64,000 nt of DNA, from positions 60,480,190 to 60,544,189 of the forward strand of contig CP141135.1 in assembly GCA_035236585.1 (NCBI GenBank), in the 5' to 3' direction. The DNA is from Warburgia ugandensis. Taxonomy: Eukaryota > Streptophyta > Magnoliopsida > Canellales > Canellaceae. Positions 14,601 to 25,702 of this stretch are shown here, piece by piece. Both the position numbers and the translations under genes were made by a program. Position 1 is the first letter of the stretch, and each line of letters opens with the position of its first letter. The notes beneath the pieces were generated by a model. That model had not been told where the DNA came from and made no database searches. It was given only the letters and a program-made list of their open reading frames with translations.

Positions 14601-17116
14601 CGGAGATGGGAGGATAAGCCGGTGGTGATTGGGTGAAGCTGTGAAGAGATAGGGGGTGTAGCCATAGGAGAGAATGAGAAGCTGAGGTGGCGTTGGACTT
14701 TGGTGCGGGTGACTGAAGTAGGGGGAAGAACAGGGTGCTCGAGTTAGGCAGTCAGGTGACTGGGAAAAGGAGGGACTGGCCAATGCAGGGTAGTGGAAAC
14801 TGGCCGGTGATGGAAGAGAATGGGGAGGAGGAGAGGGGAGATGCCGGTGCTACAGGGCAGAGAGGGAAAGCTGGGCAAGTGAGAAGAGAGAGCTGAGAAA
14901 GGGCCGTGGCAGAGGAAGAATGGTGCCGTGATTGGTCTGGGATTTTTGACAGAGGTAGAGAAGGAAGACAGAAGGATGGTGGTTGCCGCCTTTGTGCAGT
15001 GAAGAAGAAAGAGGGCGAGAGCTGCAGGTGAGTCTGGAAACAAGAGAGATGCAGCCTGGGGTGGTGCGACAAAGGAGTAGTAGAGAGGGATCAGAGCAAA
15101 GAGAAACAAAAGGAAGAAGGGAGAGAGTTTGGGTAAGAGAGAGGGAGATAAGAAGAGTGCGACGGGGAATAGCGAGAGGGAAAGAGTAGAGAGGTGCTGG
15201 GAGAGAGAGTGAGTGAGGGGGATGAGAATGAGAAGAGAGAGAGAGAGTAAAGGGCGTGATCTGCCCAATACGGTCAGTCTAGGGGTAGAGAACGTGAGAG
15301 ATGGATGAGAAGGGTAGAGGAGGAGGGAATAGGGGGGAGTTTGCCACCTACGGTTCAGCCAATGGGGGGGGGGGGTGTTCAAGAGAGAAGAGTGGGAAGA
15401 AATATGAGGAGGGGAAAAGAGGAAACGGTTTCCTCTTCCACCCAGGAGAGAGAAGATAATGGTGAGATGATGGCTTCCTCTTTTAAAGCCCTCTTCTTCT
15501 AATTTAGTTCATCCCCTTTGGAAACTTCTCCATCTTAGAAACAAGTGCAGCTTTCCTTTTCTATGCTTTCCTTTAAAACAAAGTTTCCTTTAATAATTCA
15601 TTCTATCTGTACCATTAATCTTTGATGTGTGATCAGCACCATTAATCTTTGATCTGAACTATCCTAACTTTTTCTGATTAATCTGTAAGATAAAAGACCA
15701 AATTAGAGTCATCTAAATCGTACATTATACCTTTGATTAGCTTTGATGATCATCTGACTATTAATTTTGACAAATTAATGATTGGATGGTCAATTGGAGC
15801 TAAATTCAAAATCAAGCTAAAAACTACAAATTTGATCAGTTAGATGATCTAATTGAATGCTAAATGAAGGGTATTTTGACCAAAATTGAACATTTAACTA
15901 AATCTTTCAGTAAATTTTAGTTTTACCTGACATTCCTTTCATTTTGAAGATCATCTAGGCAGCTCTCTGTTTATATAACAAAACGCATTCTGTCAGTGGG
16001 TGCTAATGACATCTCTTCCATCGTGTGACGGGGTCACCTGTAAAGGAAATTCAACCCAATCTACTGCAAGTGGGTCTTTTTAATCCATTGAATGTGAGAG
16101 GATTGCTTTCTGCATGAAGGTTCACCAGATTGCTCACGTTTTCTTAGAGACGTATGTTAGCTTCAAAGGTTCTGCATTTTCTGTGTTGCCTTTTGGTCAC
16201 CCATTCAATCGTTATAGAATTTATCTGTTGGGTTGTGATTCAAGAGCTTTCCTCGCCTATCAATCTGGATCTGGACGTAGATGTACAATGATAAATTGTG
16301 TTTTAGAAGCAAATCTTTCAGATGGGTCCTTAGAATCTGATAAGTTGATTATTGATTTTGTTGATTTGAATTATATTAATCAGCTGGTCTCATCACAGCT
16401 GAACCGTTCATCTGATTTCCCTCATCCTATGGTCTAGGTATGAAAAATTTTCTGTTGCATATCTTTAGTTCTTCATTTTGGATGTTTTGAAGGAAAAATA
16501 AAAATAGACAATATACTTCTTCTGGGGTCATTTAGTGTTTCACCATCCATTTTTTGCTTTAAAACATCTGAGAAGAGATATGTAACAGAATTTTTTTCAT
16601 ACTTAGGCCATCTAGGATGGGTAAATCAGATGAACGTTTTGGATCACAGAAAAAATTGAAAAAAAAGTGTGCCCTCCAACCACGTGTAAGGATGCCCACG
16701 ATGTAACTGTGCTGAGACCCGTTGCATTATATAATTCCTCCTCTCTTTGGAATCATGCATCTAGGAGAGGCCCTTCCAGCACTAGTCCAGAAGGCTTACC
16801 TCAGCTGATTAGCTGACTTGATCAGGTGGTTTGAATTGATGGGTATGAGTACCATGTTTGGCCTGGAGAGATGGTAGGTCTTTACACCTGGTACTTATGC
16901 TTTGACTTTCTGGTGATCAGCTAAAAGAATATTTTATGGATTATTAACAATTTTTGAGAATCGCGTCTGAACTTCTTTAAAATCCACGGTTCACTTTTTG
17001 AGCAGGTACTGGGAGAGAATCTGGATTGGGAGGATGTGCAGTGGTCACAAACCGGTGTGTGGATCGCCGGCAAGGAGTACCCGCTTGCTCGAGTGCATTT
17101 CCTTTCTCCAAATTAA
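2614..17116 (+). CDS. HDC1: HDC1/Rxt3-like histone deacetylase complex subunit, 3' part
   Basis: Nine exons join in one frame: 2614-2789, 4172-4232, 4361-4459, 5384-5478, 8233-8346, 10139-10206, 11705-11815, 12906-13143 and 17006-17116 (TAA at 17114). All have AG acceptors and GT donors with matching phases, giving 357 residues. The first visible exon opens in mid-codon, so the start and the long N-terminal part lie upstream of the window. Recognisable blocks are GECMQELVKLWKEFE in the first exon, GGQLWGTDIYTDDSDLVA, NNVRSRAWGAAIGCSYRVE and VADKGLKKPLYTSARLKKGE. These match, from memory, the conserved C-terminal part of Arabidopsis HDC1 (At5g08450), annotated as a histone deacetylation protein of the Rxt3 family. 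The family is known as a nuclear scaffold of HDA6/HDA19-type complexes acting in repression and stress responses. No frameshift or internal stop was seen. Introns run from 128 to 3862 bp and carry several insertions. Identity is strong; the exact exon ends are read by eye. Confidence 0.93.
2765..3394 (+). repeat. 323-bp tandem duplication spanning an exon end and its splice donor
   Basis: The sequence from 2765 is repeated from 3088 with an offset of 323 bp and only a few substitutions. The second copy has lost about 18 bp near its end (compare 3053-3078 with 3372-3382). The unit includes the last 25 bases of the first visible HDC1 exon plus its donor CAA|GTAAGC. A second, intronic copy of exon end and donor therefore sits at 3088-3118. 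The true exon still joins in frame to 4172, so the second copy need not be used. Confidence 0.95.
6545..7120 (-). pseudogene. Antisense gene-like fragment in HDC1 intron, family not recognised
   Basis: On the minus strand, two open segments can be joined by good splice signals. The first, about 7080 to 6966, includes IVMVKRLVISTSS and PPRLEAFLE and ends at a GAG|GTAC donor. The second starts after a TGCAG acceptor near 6656 with EGDYDIHLMKKSM, runs on to HLKKTNMNHMVLAFAAAK and stops at a donor near 6540. The reading looks protein-like (hydrophobic periodicity, no stop in either part), but I do not recognise the family. A 65-bp tandem duplication breaks the frame further upstream. It is probably a gene fragment carried in by a mobile element or by duplication. 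Calling it coding is an inference. Confidence 0.35.
7032..7155. repeat. 65-bp tandem duplication
   Basis: The unit beginning GCTTAACCATCACTATTTC at 7032 recurs at 7097 almost unchanged. 65 is not a multiple of three, so it would shift the frame of the antisense gene-like fragment it lies in. Confidence 0.93.
12150..12255. repeat. Dispersed repeat, copy 1
   Basis: This intronic block (motifs CATCCATTTTTATTAA, GATCATCCAAATGCAT, CCTATTTTTGGCA) matches 43868-43962 in the same order and orientation with scattered substitutions. It is probably the end of a dispersed DNA transposon or MITE family. No terminal repeats were resolved. Confidence 0.65.
13795..16130. mobile_element. Purine-rich insertion in the last HDC1 intron, likely retroelement-derived
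   Basis: The block begins with TTTTACCGCAAGTGCACGGG, a motif I recall from repetitive, non-coding plant retroelement-related sequences (class assignment is inference). It continues with a strongly purine-biased plus strand from about 14330 to 15300, including GAGAGA runs and a 12-base G run near 15366. The complementary strand carries long open frames (14250-14783 and 14744-15382). Their products are almost only Ser, Leu, Pro and Phe, as expected from the base bias, so I do not call them genes. From about 15500 the sequence is AT-rich with repeated TTGATC and ATTAATC motifs. No terminal repeats or target duplication were found, so the ends are approximate. Confidence 0.4.
16405..16636. mobile_element. 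Foldback MITE-like inverted repeat
   Basis: The left arm beginning CGTTCATCTGATTTCCCTCA at 16405 is mirrored by the right arm ending GGGTAAATCAGATGAACG at 16636. About 60 bp of each arm pairs well, followed by weaker pairing towards the centre near 16520, with no coding capacity. It lies in the last intron of the HDC1-like gene, about 370 bp before the final exon. Confidence 0.85.
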
Positions 17117-17173
17117 TCTCTCAGGTTTTATATATTTCTACAGTAATGCTAGTTTCTTGATATCTTTATGTAA

Positions 17174-17179
17174 AATAAA
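17174..17179 (+). terminator. Candidate poly(A) signal of HDC1-like gene
   Basis: An AATAAA lies 58 bp downstream of the stop codon in T-rich sequence. Plant poly(A) signals are loose, so the cleavage site could be further downstream. Confidence 0.4.
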
Positions 17180-17407
17180 AATCGTTGCTGATATTTATGT
17201 GTTAGAATGCATATTTATGAGTTATTGGAAGGAGATATTTTGCCTTTGGATTCGCCCCACCATTTCTATCACAAGCATAGGGGTTAGGAGGGAGGGAGGG
17301 AGAGGGCTGAGAGAGAGATTTTGTAATTAATTGGGTTTGGGAATCATGCGAATGCATTGCCCCATGGTTGTTGCAGTGCTGTCACCTGCAGAGGGAGAGA
17401 GACCCAC

Positions 17408-17612
17408 GATCAGGTCTTTGAATTTCCAAATAAAAATGAGAGAGAGCTATGCGAACCCTGGATCTGAAAAGAGAGAAAATCAAGAACTTATGATCAGGTA
17501 TTTGAGTTTCAGAACAGAAATGAGACACAATTATAAGAACTTCTGAACTTGAAAAAACAGAAAAATAAGAAGCCATGATAAGAGCTATTGGAGTTTTAAA
17601 GTAGAAACTAAG
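17408..17612. repeat. Degenerate 84-bp tandem repeat, three units
   Basis: Related segments start near 17408 (GATCAGGTCTTTGAATTTCC), 17492 (GATCAGGTATTTGAGTTTC) and 17577 (GATAAGAGCTATTGGAGTTT). Each is followed by an AAATGAGA- or AACTAAGA-like tract. Spacing is 84-85 bp and the units have diverged. The minus strand is open across the array, which I attribute to the repeat and not to a gene. Confidence 0.6.
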
Positions 17613-19689
17613 AATGACAAGCGACAAACAGTAGCAACTTGCCATAATGGAACTCTTTCTTTGTATGCCTAAGGAAAGAAAAAAGGGATGTGGCCCCACT
17701 TTAGTTTTGGAGATCTAATCTGTTTATCTATAGATGGCCTAAAATGGAAGTTGTAGGGGAGAAATTGTTTTCTGTGCGGAAGATGGAAGAAGCCCGTCCA
17801 AGTGTTGTTTTGGTTTGGGTTTTGGTACGTGGGCCATACAGATGTGACCGTATTAGATAAATGGTGTAGATCTAAAAAAAAAAAAAATGCAAACAAGTGG
17901 GGCCACACTTCATTGCTCTTTTTGTTTGACGAGTGCTCCCGTTTACTCCTTGAAGCACCATATAATTCATATGAGAGAATAGAAGAGAAAGTGTACTACA
18001 CGTGTAATTTGTCCACTGGGTTATGACCAACTGATTTATGGCTCTCGTCTTATGCCTTTTTTCCTTGTATTTTATGAGGATGATTCCTTTTTGTTGTGGG
18101 CTTAAAATACATTTCGTTGTGGGTTTAGAATTATTGATGAGGTTCCATATTTGATTTGACGGGAAATTTGGGTTTGGGAGAGGAAAAAGGAGTGTCCAAA
18201 CTATAATTTACCACTATATACTGCAAAGATTAGCATGAGATCATTGAGATGAAGGCTTTTATGAACGATGATAAGTGTGCCAAGGGTATTGTTTTTGAAA
18301 ATTAAAGATTGAAGTTAGCTTTTTTAGTGTTATTGTATAATTGATATTATTAATAGAAGGGGCACGGATAATATGCCATTTTCCTAAATTTTTTTAAGGT
18401 CATATTTTTGCTATGATTGTACCCATGCTCTAAAAAGGGGGATTAATATGCCAAATAATGGCTTAGTGTGCTGGTGCTGGCAACTTGGCATCTCCGTTGG
18501 CACATGCTTGGTTGTAAGTTTGAGCCACCACTTTTTCCTTTGGCAAGAGACTTATCTAGGATTGTAAATAGGTGTATGTGAGCAATTTGCTTTGTAATTA
18601 TTTTGCTCGTATCCAAACAAATAAAAAAATACACAGCAAAGGAATTTATATTTGATGATAGTTGTAGGTCTACACTAAAAACCCACATGGAGTTTGTAGG
18701 AGTATTGGTTCTGCTTTTTGGCCACAGTTCTAGATTTAGATTTATAATAAATCTGGGTAGCTTTGAACTATCCCAGCCAAAAGTGAGCTAGAGTGGCTCG
18801 GTGAGTGACTACGAATGATTCATATCTGTTGCAATACTAGTGAAATGTCAACTATTCAAGAGTGGAATCAACATTCCACATTAAACTTCGCCAAAAAATC
18901 ATTTGCTAGTCATTTCATGGCACACGGCAGCAATTAATTTCGGAGGGAAGTGATATATCGAGGCTACTTGTGGCGAGGCTCCTCTTGAAATGCCACGTGT
19001 CTCATTTAACTTAAGTAAGTGATTAGTACATTTTACCTGTTAAAGGCAATTAACTAGAGTACACTGAATCAGTTTTACTTTTGAAGCTTGGTTAAAGAGT
19101 CTTAATTTATCATTTTCGTTGAGAAGAATTCAGGTGGCCCATGACAGGTATTGCAAAAGGCTGCACTTTATTGGACAGCCAAAGCTTTGACTGGCGGGGC
19201 TGGGGGTGCGGCCAGAGCTTGGAAACCCTTGGCTGGGAATCAACTTGTTGACCTCGCCAAAGCTCTATTAAGTATGGTGGAATATACAACGCCTCGCCAA
19301 AGCTTTATTTATTTAATTATTTGGAAGACCTATGTCTTTATGGCTCATGTCCGTACCGTTTCCTCTTAAATTAATAGCCATCCTCTCCTCTGCTAACCCG
19401 GGCCCTTTTTTTACCGTGATTAAAGGCTGTTTATAGGGCTGCCGACAGATTGGATACATCATTCTGCATCCATTCCAATGAATTTTATTGGATCACATGC
19501 GGATTCGGACAATAGTTCGGATACCATTCCGTATCCATTTCATTCAGTTCGGTGCACGTAGCAAAATTTTCAACTCAAACTGTTTAGTCTTGCATACTAC
19601 AACGATTTCCTTCAATCATGCGAGAAAGTGTAACAACTCCACGGAGATAGTGCATGCTCATTTACAGAGCAGAGACAGGGCATAACAAA
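17613..19689. other. Intergenic, no gene recognised
   Basis: AT-rich sequence with an A13 tract at 17875 and short repeats such as the GCCTCGCCAAAGCT-like pair near 19250 and 19291. The short open frames show no known motif, no splice-linked neighbours and no codon-like pattern. Confidence 0.6.
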
Positions 19690-20226
19690 TGAAAGGAGAT
19701 GAACAACCAAAATTCGCAGACAAACAAGGGCCTGTCAGTTAATCAAGGTTTCATACCATATACTACATTGTACAAGTCGCCAAACCCATAAATTGGGCTG
19801 TAACAAAGATTGGCCATAGTGCAACATACCATCAGACGATCGATTCCTCCCATCCTCTTCATTATTCAAACAAAAAATCAGAAATTTCTTATATTCAGAA
19901 GTAAACAAACAACAAATAGTAAAGTTGCATGCCAATTATGAGTGTTTTGGTGGCACTGAAAGGAGATGAACAACCAAAATTCGCAGACAAACAAGGGCCT
20001 GTCAGTTAATCAAGGTTTCATACCATATACTACATTGTACAAGTCGCCAAACCCATAAATTGGGCTGTAACAAAGATTGGCCATAGTGCAACATACCATC
20101 AGACGATCGATTCCTCCCATCCTCTTCATTATTCAAACAAAAAATCAGAAATTTCTTATATTCAGAAGTAAACAAACAACAAATAGTAAAGTTGCATGCC
20201 AATTATGAGTGTTTTGGTGGCACTGA
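19690..20226. repeat. Perfect 267-bp tandem duplication
   Basis: The unit 19690-19956 is repeated at 19957-20223 with no difference that I can see. The match extends three more bases before diverging. Both copies carry the same 66-codon minus-strand open frame, which has no recognisable domain. The identity means either a very recent duplication or an assembly artefact. Confidence 0.95.
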
Positions 20227-20261
20227 ATAGCTAAGCACTTTTAATTGCAAAAGAATTTTAT

Positions 20262-20395
20262 AGAAGAGGCGGAACTAGTTGTTGCTATGTGGCCTAGAGG
20301 TCACGGGTTTGAGGTATGGAAACAGCTTTTGCAAAGGCAGGATAAGGCTGTGTGTTATAACCCTTTTGTGGTCTGCCCCCTTCCTAAATTCCACA
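20262..20395 (+). mobile_element. tRNA-derived SINE, diverged copy
   Basis: It contains a B-box-like GGTCACGGGTTTGAGG near 20299 followed by the family's GGAAACAGC, TTTGCAAAGGCAGGATAAGG and CTGCCCCCTTCC blocks. The start and the 3' GTGCACC part are degraded. It belongs to the same family as the better copies at 33595 and 38225, and is one of only two plus-strand copies in the window. Confidence 0.8.
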
Positions 20396-22615
20396 TATAT
20401 GCGGTCTGTCAAATGCAAAATATACAACCAAAGAGTAAATAAGGTATCCTTAGACATCGTTTGCATATAGTAATTGCCTCTGTTAAAGAAAAACAAGAAA
20501 TCTCCATAACCTGTTCCGTGAACAAATACACTGAACATGCATTTCTCTTTCTTTTGCTAATAAAACCATGGAGAAGGAAGAGAAATCAGGCGTGTTAAAA
20601 CTTATAAGGCAGGGAAAGTAAATGCCAATTGGTAAAGTTAAACCTTAATATATTTTTCCTTTTCTTATGAATAATTAATATATATTAATTGACCAATTTA
20701 CCCCTAGTTAATAATATAGTTTAGTAAATAGTTTAAGGGCATTTTAGTCCCAAAATATATACATTTTGCATTGGATAATTCGCTGATGGTAGCCTTCACT
20801 GCATATCCATTCCAAAAAAATACGGAGAATTTAAAATTAATTATGTATCCATCAACGGATAAGATTTTCTATTCCACGGCCTATCCATTATCCATTTAGA
20901 TCGGGTTGGTTGGGCGGCAGATAATTGGCAGCCTAGTTGTTCAACATCTGGACTACCAGACCTGTGGCTGAGGAGTGACCAAAAAGCAGCCTTTTGCATT
21001 AAAATTTTGACAATAGTAATATGATAAATTATAATATTCAGTTGATGAGAGCATCCAGCAACCAACTATGGCCCACCAAAATCTATAGAATTGTCCAGAT
21101 CTCTCCTTTAAATGCTAAACAAATGGCATCTATCGATCTTAAAATAGTGGTGGAGCCTTAATTTCAACCGTTGATCAATTGGCCCTCCATAAGAGTACAT
21201 CAGCATCGCAAGATCAAAGATTCCAACTTCCAATTCGTCAGAAAGGCCCAAAAATTGCTCCTTGTTGAATAATTGCTTAAGATTACATGCGTGAGCATGA
21301 TACTGTCATGTAACAGCCCAACAAATCCACGCATGCGATTATCTTAATTCAAAAGATGGCGATAGATTAGTAGGTTAATGGTGCCGATCAGCATATACAT
21401 AATTATCTTGTGTAAGAATGTAGAAAAAGAGGAAGACAATTGATTCCATTCTTTGTTTAATGGAAGCACATTACTTGGCCTCCCCCACATAATCTGCACT
21501 CATCATCCAAGGGCCCACCATCATGTAGATGAAATAACGTGAAAATTATTGGACCAAACATCTCCAACCGTTGAATTATAGAACTTATATTAGATCACAC
21601 GTCGTCCGTCTCTTCTTTCTGTCCATTTACAAAACCCAATGATTGGACGGCCCCGATCTTCCTAAACAAAAGAGTGATATTGTTTGCTCATATTGTTGCT
21701 ATCTAGAGCCTAATAATCGACATTTTTCTAGTACTATATAAGCTTACAAGACGGTGACTATCACGCTCTTTAGTAACAGCCACCTTTTAGGGCCCACACG
21801 AGTAAAGTGGTTGGACCGTCGATCTGCTAACCTAATAAGCAAACATAAGTTGATCCATTGCCCGCTGATTTTACTCGATGGAATGATCCCAGACCATTTA
21901 TTCGTCATTCGCATTTCTACCAACAAAAATTTAAGACCGTTGATTTCAGATATACTTTGATGGTCTGAGTGATGACTCAACGATCAATTCTCATTAATCC
22001 CATCAATTCGATTGTATCCGTTATCGAAATCGAGAGCAATATTTAGGCAATTTTGCTAATCAAGCACGCCTTCATTAGCAGATGATCTTAATAAAAAATA
22101 ACTTAATTAAGCGTAGGATCTTCATCATGAAAAGCCTAATGCTTGAGCAATCTGGATCAATTCCTGATGATTTACTCTATTAGTATTCTAACTACACATA
22201 GATATCCCAAATGGGACCCAGAGTTTGATCGCGAGGATGGCTCAGATGTTGACCCCCCATCTGACCATTATTTATATAATAAATAAACATCATATGATAA
22301 TTAATATTAACACCCCTTATTTGATGAGGACATTTTGCTTTATTAAATATTTTTCTTGTAAGATGAATTCGAAAGTGTCAGCTGGCTGAAGTTTAGGCAA
22401 GACTGTTGATAGTAATCCAAACCATCCATTTGATAGGCCAATCCAAAGAATGAATAGGCTGAAGTTATGATTTATGCTAATAAACAATCTTAGCCTTCTG
22501 ATTAAAGGCTGATATCAATGGTTAAAATGAAGGCATAAGTACGTTGGTTGGAGGGTTGGTTTCTTGCAGTATTACGCTGCAGAAGCTATGTTTTAATATG
22601 AAACTCTTAAACAAA
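20396..22615. other. Intergenic, no gene recognised
   Basis: AT-rich DNA. The ends of 19430-20940 share a GGCTGCC-type motif in inverted orientation (near 19438 and 20927) and repeated TATCCATT words, so a diverged DNA transposon may enclose the 267-bp duplication. The evidence is weak. A TATATAAG at 21734 is followed by no recognisable gene. Confidence 0.5.
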
Positions 22616-22620
22616 AATGT

Positions 22621-22785
22621 CTGAAACAGCCTCTTGCAAATGCAAGGTAAGGCCATGTACTATTGACCCAATATGGTCCACCCCTTTCTCTGATCCTGCT
22701 TATGCAGGAACTTCGTGCACAAGGCTGTCCTTTTCCACGGACCCTGCATATGCAGGAGCTTTGTGCACCGAGCTGCTCTTTGTAG
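22621..22785 (+). mobile_element. tRNA-derived SINE, 5'-truncated with duplicated 3' part
   Basis: It begins at the family's GAAACAGCCTCTTGCAAATG, continues with GCAAGGTAAGGCC and the TGCAGGAACTTCGTGCAC 3' block, then repeats that 3' block (GACCCTGCATATGCAGG and GAGCTTTGTGCACC at 22740-22770). The tRNA-like half is missing. It abuts the LINE remnant. Confidence 0.8.
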
Positions 22786-23284
22786 GTGAAATGGAGGCAA
22801 AGAGCAATGATCCAATGGCTTAAAGTAGGTGATAGAAATGCTAAGTATTATATTTCATGCCATTGCTGGGGCTATAAGAAGATCAAACACTATCAATTCT
22901 TTGAAAGTGGAAGACAACAAGAATGAAGATCAATCTGAAATCGCAATACACTTTGTGGCTCGAGGAAGTATTTGATTCTTCTACTCCTGCTATCTCCTTG
23001 ATTCTATGGTGTTTAACTCCTGATTGGTTATGAATAGAGTCAAACATGATGGTATTTTCTCTGAAGAGGAGATTAAACATATAGTTTTTCTTTGTAATGG
23101 GGAAAAAACCCAAGACCTGACATGTTTTGCCTTAAAAAATTTCAAATGGGTTGGCATTTTTTGAAGCATGATGTCTATCAATTTATTCTTGAGTTCTATA
23201 ATAATCCTTACCTTGCTTAGCATTTCTACTCTTCTTTTATTACTCTCATTCCTAAATACCATGGAGCTGCACTGTATAGACCTA

Positions 23285-23830
23285 AAATCATGGAGTTATT
23301 ACAAAAAATCCTTGCCAAGGTACTCATTAATAGGTTCAAGAAAGAGGTCCATAGGTTGGTTGCCCAGAAACAATCTGCATTCATTCCTAGAAGGCAAATA
23401 CTGGATAGTGTTCTTGTGCCAAATAAGTGTGTTCATGTAATGAAATCTAGCAGGAAAGGGGACTTTCTCTGTAAACTGGATATGGAAAAGGCTTACAACA
23501 GGATTGAGTGAAATATTTTTAATGAAATCATGTGAAGAATGGGTTCCTGAGATAAATGGAGAGGTTGGTAAATGTGTGCATCTCTACTACCAATTATTCT
23601 CTTCTCATAAATGGTTCACCTATAGGATACTTTCCTAGAAAGAGAAGGTTAAAGCAAGGTGACACTCTCTTTCCTTGTCTTTTTTGTCTTCTTGGTGAGG
23701 TGTCTGTGAAACATAATGAGAAAAACATTGGAGTGCAATTGCCTTTAGGTGATGAAGATATCTAATTCAAGTGTGATGGTGTCTCAGATTCCAGTATGCT
23801 GATGACACCATCATGGTTAGTGATGTGTGT
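23285..23830 (+). pseudogene. LINE reverse transcriptase core, broken
   Basis: Motifs appear in the usual order: LAKVLINRFKKEVHRLV, QSAFIPRRQILD, then CKLDMEKAYNRIE (motif A, catalytic Asp in LDMEKAY), INGSPIGYFP and RLKQGDTLFPCLF (RQGDPLSP-like motif B). In another frame YADDTIMV near 23797 carries the catalytic YADD. A stop follows the NRIE segment at 23509 and another lies near 23763, so no functional enzyme can be made. Confidence 0.9.
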
Positions 23831-25295
23831 GAGGATATTGTATTTAAAATCAAGCTATTCTTACAAGTTATGAACTTCTCACAAGATAGGAAGTTAATAT
23901 TGCAAGATTGATCATCAAGTCCTTAAAAAAGAAGCTTCAGATTTGGAATGTGGTAGATATGTTTTGCCTTGTTACTACTTGGGTCTACCTTTCTGCATTG
24001 GCAAACCAAGAGTTGCTCAGGGGATGCAAGTTATTGAAAAGTTTAACAAAAAGTTGCAAGGGGGGGAAAGAAACTGTCTTTCCCCAGGGAGAAAGCTTGC
24101 CCTTTTGAAATCTACTCTTGTTGTTGTGATCAAGATGGCATGAGATGATACAAAGACAAAAGAAAATTCCATTTAGTCAAGCTGATTACTGTCTGTCTTG
24201 CGAAGAAAGGAGGTATGAGGGTAAGAGATTTATCTGCTGTCAGCAAGACAATGCTACTTAAATGGTTGTGGAAAGTTAAGTCTAATTCTCAAACACTTTG
24301 GAGCAGAATTATCAAAGTCAGGTATGGATTCTCTTCTCACTGGGGTCTTGATGAAAACAAGATCCATATAAGCACTACTGTTTGGAGGGATATATGTAAA
24401 GGATTGCATCTTTTTCAAGAGAACACACACATTGTGGCTACCAATGGCGTTTCATAAATTCTAGGATTACATCTGATGCAATGGCATTGATCTCAAGGCC
24501 GCTTGCAAAAGACTTTTCAGAATTTCAAATAAAAATAAACGCTCTCATTTTGGACATGGTCATTATTACTCCAGCAATTGCTAACTAAAATATCACATTC
24601 AACAGAGCTATCTGTGACCTGGAGCAATTGCACTATCTCATGACCTCCTCAATTCCAAGGTTACTGACATTGCCAAGCTAGACAAACTTTACTAGGAACC
24701 AGATAATTCTGGGCTTTTTCATCCTCTTTAGCTTACTAGCTTTTCATTCAAAAAGTAAAAGTTAAACGAGAAACTAGTAGTTTTTGAACAAAAGCTATTC
24801 CCCTAGAGTTGGCTTTTTTCTTTGGACAACTTGTAAGAGAAAGGTTCTTACTAATGACAACCTCCAAAGAAGAGAGTAAGCGGGTCCCTCTATCTGTTCT
24901 TTGTGTTTATAGAGTTGTGAATTTGTGAACCAAGCTGTTGTTTTATGCAAATTGGCTACTCAGTTGTAGGATTTTATCACTGCAAAATTTAGCACGACCC
25001 AGGTAAGCACAATCACCTAGTGGATTTTAGTCAAAACAAATAGAAGGAACAAGTTGCTTTGGAAAATGTTTGTATGTGGTCTGTGATGGCTGCTATGGGT
25101 GGAGAGGAATGTCAAATGTTTTCAACGGAGAAGTAAAACAATGTAACAATTGAAGGATTGTATCATTAGATGGGTGGCAAATTGGGCTTTAGTCTCAGTA
25201 GATTTTAATCGGTTTTCAGTCCAATAATTCTTCACAAACTAGGATGAAATTAGGCTTTCTACAACTATTAAACAAATTCCTTTGCCTCAGTGGAA

Positions 25296-25702
25296 ACCTC
25301 CTCTTTAAGGTAAATAGAAGCTCAATTTTGAGGGTGCCTCATATGGAAATCTAGGACCAACAGGCGTTGGTGGTTTTCTCAGGCACTGGTGTCAAAGATT
25401 CTAACATGGTAAAGTTGAAGCAGCAAGCAGAGGTATTTTAGCTTTGCTTAAACAAACGTTTGATTCCTCACATCATTGAAGGGGATAGTTCAAACGTTAT
25501 TAGAAGGATCAGAGATGAAAAAGCTCTTCCTTGGTGGTTATTCCATTTGACTGATGAGAATAAACTTGCTATTGCTCCTCTACAGTGTGAGCTGAAGCAT
25601 ATTCATAGAGTTGCAAACATCTCTGCTAATACACTTGCAAAATTGGGTGTTGACATGGCAAACGTCATATTGAGGGGCACATTTGATATCATTTTCATTT
25701 GA
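25296..25702 (+). pseudogene. RNase H-like domain of the LINE, broken
   Basis: KLNFEGASYGNLGPTGVGGF near 25320 resembles the start of plant LINE RNase H domains (KLNFDGAS-type, first Asp changed to Glu). In another frame IIEGDSSNVIRRI carries the conserved Asp, and HIHRVANISANTLAKLGVD matches the closing His and N-x-x-A-D region. Stops and frame changes separate the pieces. Confidence 0.8.

Noticed and set aside
14250..15382. Minus-strand frames of 177 and 212 codons
   Set aside because: Their composition follows the purine/pyrimidine bias of the strand, with no domain, signal or splice context, so they are not annotated as genes.
17331..17699. Overlapping open frames on both strands after the HDC1 stop
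   Set aside because: They follow the degenerate 84-bp repeat and show no conserved motif.
19735..20202. Identical 66-codon minus-strand frames in the two 267-bp copies
   Set aside because: Their identity comes from the duplication. The peptide has no recognisable feature and no partner exon was found.
20262..20395. tRNA gene suggested by A/B-box-like words, here and in other SINE copies
   Set aside because: The sequence lacks a cloverleaf and continues into a shared non-tRNA body with target duplications, so it is a SINE.
19430..20940. GGCTGCC-type inverted ends enclosing the 267-bp duplication
   Set aside because: Terminal similarity is only about 8-15 bp and interrupted, insufficient to define an element.
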